From assembly GCA_023475455.1 (NCBI GenBank), contig JAMCVR010000116.1:1-9287 (forward strand): a stretch of DNA of 9,287 bases, in the 5' to 3' direction. Under the pieces are notes generated by a model that searched no databases, was not told where the DNA came from, and was given only the letters and a program-made list of their open reading frames with translations. The stretch is from Thermoplasmatota archaeon. Lineage in GTDB: Bacteria > Pseudomonadota > Gammaproteobacteria > Burkholderiales > Thiobacillaceae. A program made the position numbers and the translations under genes. Below are positions 5,999-9,287 of the stretch, in pieces (positions within the stretch are counted from its first letter, which is position 1; each line of letters opens with the position of its first letter).

Positions 5999-7519
5999 TC
6001 AGCTTCCGGTTGCCAGATTGAGGTCGAGCTGCTGGGTCGACAGGGCCGACGGCGGCGGCGTTTCGCCGTTGCGCACCGCCTCGACGTAGTTCAGATACTC
6101 CGGCGTGACGTCGCCCGTAACGTAGCGACCGTCGAAGCACGAGGTATCGAAATCGGGAATCGCCGGGTTGCCCGCCCGCACTGCCGCGACCATGGCGTCG
6201 AGATCCTGGTAGATCAGCGCATCGCAGCCGATCTCGCGCGCGATCTCCGCGTCGGTGCGGCCGTTGGCGATCAGTTCGTTGCGCGTCGGCATGTCGATGC
6301 CGTACACGTTGGAGTAGCGCACCGGCGGCGAGGCCGAGGCGAAATAGACCTGCGCGGCGCCGGCATCGCGCGCCATCTGCACGATCTCGCGGCTGGTGGT
6401 GCCGCGCACGATGGAATCGTCGACCAGCAGCACGTTCCTGCCCTTGAATTCCTCGGCGATGGCGTTGAGCTTCTGCCGCACCGATTTCTTGCGCAGCGCC
6501 TGCCCCGGCATGATGAAGGTGCGGCCGATGTAGCGGTTCTTGATGAAGCCTTCGCGGTACGGCACGTCGAGGTGGTTCGCCAGCTGCAGCGCGGAGGGGC
6601 GGCTGGTGTCGGGAATCGGGATCACCACGTCGATCTTCAGGTGGGCGAATTCGCGCTTGATCTTTTCGGCCAGCGAGACGCCCATGGCCAGGCGCGTGCT
6701 GTAGACCGAGACGCCGTCCATCACCGAGTCGGGACGCGCGAGATAGACATACTCGAAAATGCAGGGGTTGAGCACCGCGCGGTCGCTGCACCGGCGGCTG
6801 TGCAGCTTGCGCCGGTAATCGATGAACACCGCTTCGCCCGGCGCCACGTCGCGCAGCAGGCGAAAGCCCAGCGTGTCGATCGCCACGCTTTCCGACGCCA
6901 CGATGTACTCGTGCGGCTTGGCCTGATCGTTGACGCCGATCACCAGCGGACGGATGCCGTGGGGATCGCGGAAGGCCAGCAGGCCGTAGCCGGCGATGAA
7001 GGCGGTCACCGCATAGGCGCCCTTGCAGCGCGCGTGCACGCCCGCCACCGCGCCGAAGATCGTGTCCAGGCTCAACTGCCGGCCCGAGGCGCGCACCTGC
7101 AGTTCATGCGCCAGCACGTTCAGCAGCACCTCGGAATCCGAATTGGTGTTGACGTGGCGCAGGTCGGTGCGGAACAGCGACTCCTTGAGTTCGTGGGTAT
7201 TGGTCAGGTTGCCGTTGTGCCCCAGCACGATGCCGTAGGGCGAATTGACGTAGAACGGCTGCGACTCGGCCGACGACGACGCGCTGCCCGCGGTGGGATA
7301 GCGCACGTGCGCCACCCCCATGTCGCCCAGCAGGTTGCGCATGTCGCGGGTGCGGAACACGTCGCGCGCCAGCCCCTGCCCCTTGTGCATGTGGAAGCGG
7401 CTTTCCTCCGCCGTCACGATCCCGGCCGCATCCTGGCCGCGATGCTGCAACACCATCAGCCCGTCGTACAAAAGCTGATTGGCCGCCGAATTGGAAACGA
7501 CTCCGATTACCCCGCACAT
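5999..7519 (-). CDS. purF: Amidophosphoribosyltransferase
   Basis: Cytoplasmic enzyme of the first committed step of purine synthesis: PRPP + glutamine to phosphoribosylamine. The product is 506 residues, close to E. coli PurF. The ATG at 7519 gives MCGVIGVVSN. Removal of Met exposes the catalytic N-terminal cysteine of the class II glutaminase domain; a GTG at 7528 would add MRS and bury it. The glutaminase half includes LQHRGQDAAGI, GVAHVRYPTAG and GHNGNLTN. The C-terminal phosphoribosyltransferase half has the PRPP loop VLLVDDSIVRGTT with D367 and D368. There is no propeptide before the cysteine, as in the E. coli-type enzyme and unlike the Bacillus iron-sulfur form. It lies 21 bp after cvpA and 5 bp before metZ. 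Confidence 0.98.
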   Translation of the reverse strand: MCGVIGVVSNSAANQLLYDGLMVLQHRGQDAAGIVTAEESRFHMHKGQGLARDVFRTRDMRNLLGDMGVAHVRYPTAGSASSSAESQPFYVNSPYGIVLGHNGNLTNTHELKESLFRTDLRHVNTNSDSEVLLNVLAHELQVRASGRQLSLDTIFGAVAGVHARCKGAYAVTAFIAGYGLLAFRDPHGIRPLVIGVNDQAKPHEYIVASESVAIDTLGFRLLRDVAPGEAVFIDYRRKLHSRRCSDRAVLNPCIFEYVYLARPDSVMDGVSVYSTRLAMGVSLAEKIKREFAHLKIDVVIPIPDTSRPSALQLANHLDVPYREGFIKNRYIGRTFIMPGQALRKKSVRQKLNAIAEEFKGRNVLLVDDSIVRGTTSREIVQMARDAGAAQVYFASASPPVRYSNVYGIDMPTRNELIANGRTDAEIAREIGCDALIYQDLDAMVAAVRAGNPAIPDFDTSCFDGRYVTGDVTPEYLNYVEAVRNGETPPPSALSTQQLDLNLATGS

Positions 7520-7540
7520 GCTGCGCACCCATCCATGAAA

Positions 7541-8032
7541 TTATTCGTAACGAACGTACTTTGCGACATCTGCCGGCAGCAGCGGCAAGGCGCGCAACGC
7601 CATCGCCTGCAGACTGCCCGACAGCATGGCCTGCTTCCAGAAGTCGGTGCGCGGCAGCGAGGTCAGCCCGGCGGCGAGCGTCAGCCCGACCAGGATCACC
7701 AATCCCTTGGCCAACCCCAGTACGCCGCCCAGCGCCTTGTCGGCGCCGCCCAGCCCCGCCGCCTTGACCAGCGAAGCCAGGGCATGACCCAGCAGCAGCA
7801 CGCCGATCAGCACCACCAGAAAAATCACCGCAAAGCCGGCGAAATAGCGGATCGCCGGGTTTTCAACGCCGATGGGAAGCAGCGGCGCGACCATCAACGC
7901 ACCCCACTTGCCCGACACGAAGGCCAGCACCCAGGCCGCCAGAGAAAACAGCGTGTCGACCAGGCCCCGCACCAAGCCGCGCACCACGGTCAGGACCAGC
8001 ACCAGCAGCACGATGAGGTCGAGCAGGCTCAT
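7541..8032 (-). CDS. cvpA: CvpA family inner-membrane protein
   Basis: Small integral membrane protein of 163 residues, the usual family length. About four hydrophobic segments are visible, at residues 3-18, 25-41, 62-85 and 100-123. The family motif GGADKALGGVLGLAKG lies at 95-110, where most members have GGxDRxLGxxxGxxKG. E. coli CvpA was named for its need in colicin V production; its basic function is still unclear, with links to envelope homeostasis. The ATG at 8032 overlaps the dedD stop by 4 bp (ATGA), and AGGTG lies 8 nt upstream. The dedD-cvpA-purF order is the same as in E. coli, which supports the call beyond the membrane pattern. Confidence 0.95.
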   Translation of the reverse strand: MSLLDLIVLLVLVLTVVRGLVRGLVDTLFSLAAWVLAFVSGKWGALMVAPLLPIGVENPAIRYFAGFAVIFLVVLIGVLLLGHALASLVKAAGLGGADKALGGVLGLAKGLVILVGLTLAAGLTSLPRTDFWKQAMLSGSLQAMALRALPLLPADVAKYVRYE

Positions 8033-8613
8033 TTGACGAGCACCTGCCCGGACATGCCGTTTTCAGCCAGTTTCACCGCTGCCGCCACCGCGGCCTGCCG
8101 CGATGCGTACGGTCCCACGCGCACGCGCGTCAGTTTTCCGACGGTGTCGGTGTAGGCCGGCAATCCGGCCTGGATGGCACGCGCTTTCAGCGAATCGGCC
8201 TTGGCGGAATCGGACAGGGCGGCCAGCTGCACCACAAACGTCTCGCCGGCTGCTGCGGGCCGGGGCTGCGCAGCAGGCTTGGGCGCGGGGGGCGCGGACA
8301 CCGGTTTGACCGGTGCCGTCCTGGCCGGTTCGGGTTCGGGGGCGGGCTCGGCCTGGGGCGCGGGTTGCGCCGCGGGCGGGGGGGGAACGGACGGTTCGGG
8401 CGCGGCTGCCGCTTCGGGCTCGTTTACCCGATCCGGCAGCGTGGCCGGTTCGGGGGCCGCCGCCATGCGGACGGCCAGCGAACTGGCGGGCGGCGGTTCG
8501 TCTTCCAGCAGCAGCGGCAGCACGATCACCGCCAGCAGGGTCAGGGCCACCGCACCGATCAGGCGGCGCCGGGCGAGGCGTTTGAGGTCATTTTCACTGC
8601 TGGGTGGCGGCAT
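8029..8613 (-). CDS. dedD: SPOR-domain cell-division protein, DedD-like
   Basis: Single-pass inner-membrane protein of 194 residues, likely recruited to the septum. A short cytoplasmic N-terminus (SENDLKRLARRR) leads into one membrane helix at about 18-36. A long Pro/Ala/Glu linker (about 40-120) follows, then a C-terminal SPOR domain at 124-194 (ETFVVQLAALSDSAKADSLK ... TRVRVGPYASRQAA ... GQVLVK). SPOR domains are known to bind denuded septal peptidoglycan. I chose the ATG at 8613 because the protein then starts as in related DedD proteins. The frame stays open to 8706, but that stretch lies over folC and is not DedD-like. The start overlaps the folC end by 20 bp and has no clear ribosome-binding site, so coupling to folC is likely. 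A run of eight C residues on the coding strand (8378-8385) falls in the linker. Confidence 0.93.
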   Translation of the reverse strand: MPPPSSENDLKRLARRRLIGAVALTLLAVIVLPLLLEDEPPPASSLAVRMAAAPEPATLPDRVNEPEAAAAPEPSVPPPPAAQPAPQAEPAPEPEPARTAPVKPVSAPPAPKPAAQPRPAAAGETFVVQLAALSDSAKADSLKARAIQAGLPAYTDTVGKLTRVRVGPYASRQAAVAAAVKLAENGMSGQVLVK

Positions 8614-9287
8614 GGTCGAGCACGGCGGCAACGGTATAGAACGAACCGAAGACGAGAATTCTATCACCTTCGCACGCCGCGCTTCGCGCCTCCGCGAGCG
8701 CCGCATTCACGTTCGGCCGCACGCTGACCGGTGCCTTGCCTGCCTGGGCGCGCAGCAGGGCGGCCAGCGCCGCCGCGTCCCGTGCGCGCGGCGAATCGGG
8801 CGTGCACGTCCACCACGCATCGATTTCATCCCGCAATGCGGCGAACACGCCCGTCGCATCCTTGTCGGCCAGCATGCCCACCACCGCCAGCGTACGCCCG
8901 GGCACCGGCCGCTCGCGCAGGGTGGCGGCCAACGCCCGCGCGGCTTCCGGGTTGTGCGCCACATCGAGAATGACATCCGGCTCACGGGCGATGCGCTGGA
9001 ACCGCCCCGGCGCCCGTGCCGCTGCCAGCCCCTGGCGAATTGCCGCCCCGCTCACCGGCAGGCGGCCTCGCACGGCTTCCAGCGCCGCCAGCGCCGCGGC
9101 GGCGTTGCGCAACTGACAGGCGCCCGCCATGGCGGGCAGGGGCAATCCCGGCCGGGTCGTGTCCGGGCCGCGATATAGCCAACGGTCACCTTCGCGCCGC
9201 GCGGAAAAATCCCGCTCCACGCAACGCAGGTCGGCGCCGATGCGCCGCGCATGATCGAGCAGGCTGGCGGGGGGCGCCGGGTCGGCG
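8594..9287 (-). CDS. folC: Folylpolyglutamate / dihydrofolate synthase, 5' part outside the window
   Basis: Cytoplasmic Mur-ligase-family enzyme that adds glutamate to dihydropteroate or folates using ATP. Only the C-terminal 230 or so residues are here, from ADPAPPASLLDHARRIGADL at the right edge to the stop at 8594-8596; the whole protein is about 430 residues. Visible family marks are GACQLRNAAAALAALE, the PGRFQ turn, and ILDVAHNPEAARAL, whose DVAHNPE core lies at 8945-8965 and begins the C-terminal ligase domain. VVGMLADKDATGVFAAL and ILVFGSFYTVAAVLD follow, both typical of FolC ends. The P-loop and start lie beyond the window. The folC-dedD-cvpA-purF order strongly supports the assignment. 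The 3' end overlaps dedD by 20 bp. Confidence 0.95.
   Translation of the reverse strand, partial: ADPAPPASLLDHARRIGADLRCVERDFSARREGDRWLYRGPDTTRPGLPLPAMAGACQLRNAAAALAALEAVRGRLPVSGAAIRQGLAAARAPGRFQRIAREPDVILDVAHNPEAARALAATLRERPVPGRTLAVVGMLADKDATGVFAALRDEIDAWWTCTPDSPRARDAAALAALLRAQAGKAPVSVRPNVNAALAEARSAACEGDRILVFGSFYTVAAVLDHAATQQ

Noticed and set aside
4944..6089. 381-codon plus-strand open frame opposite metZ
   Set aside because: Low-complexity Arg/Gly/His-rich product, antisense to a well-marked PLP enzyme.
4821..6791. Minus-strand 656-codon open frame as one large fusion protein
   Set aside because: The upstream part is an out-of-frame reading of purF. The real product begins at the metZ ATG at 5993, with a ribosome-binding site.
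7520..7528. GTG start for purF adding three residues
   Set aside because: It would place residues before the cysteine that must become the N-terminal catalytic nucleophile.
6572..8155. 527-codon plus-strand open frame opposite purF and cvpA
   Set aside because: It spans two known genes on the other strand and has His/Gln/Arg-rich shadow composition.
8614..8706. Upstream extension of dedD to the longest open frame
   Set aside because: The extra Arg-rich residues lie over the folC end and do not fit the DedD N-terminus.
9122..9137. 16-nt perfect palindrome GCCCGCCATGGCGGGC
   Set aside because: It lies within folC codons for a Pro-Ala-Met-Ala-Gly stretch and has no loop or T-tract, so chance in GC-rich coding DNA is sufficient.

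Overview
This is a GC-rich window from a Gram-negative bacterium, most likely a betaproteobacterium of the Nitrosomonadales/Thiobacillus kind. The lineage is inferred from two gene orders: cysS / TPR-NTF2 protein / ppiB / lpxH, and folC-dedD-cvpA-purF-metZ. The presence of lpxH (lipid A synthesis) and a SPOR-domain protein independently shows a Gram-negative envelope. No tRNA, rRNA, CRISPR array, transposase, phage gene or defence gene is visible.

Layout, left to right. The minus strand from 1 to 1194 carries cysS, cut off at the left edge (about 60 C-terminal residues missing). A divergent intergenic region (1195-1477) holds a palindromic repeat. A plus-strand group follows: an exported TPR/NTF2-like protein (1478-2389), cytoplasmic cyclophilin ppiB (2505-2996) and lpxH (3005-3757). 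Around the 3' end of lpxH lies an exact 312-bp tandem duplication (3600-4226). It contains a spare lpxH tail, a spare tail of the next gene, and a second member of the palindromic repeat family.

The rest is one tightly packed minus-strand operon, transcribed from the right edge leftward: folC (partial) > dedD/SPOR > cvpA > purF > metZ > small exported protein of unknown function. folC/dedD overlap by 20 bp, dedD/cvpA and metZ/unknown overlap by 4 bp (ATGA), and purF/metZ are 5 bp apart. The operon combines folate polyglutamylation, the first step of purine synthesis, methionine synthesis and two envelope proteins. It converges on lpxH, and the duplicated hairpin lies between the two transcription units.

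The genes are housekeeping and I see no new biological system. The items most worth a second look are a textbook intrinsic-terminator structure inside the first 35 codons of lpxH, the perfect tandem duplication (recent event or assembly error), and the small family of palindromic intergenic repeats.
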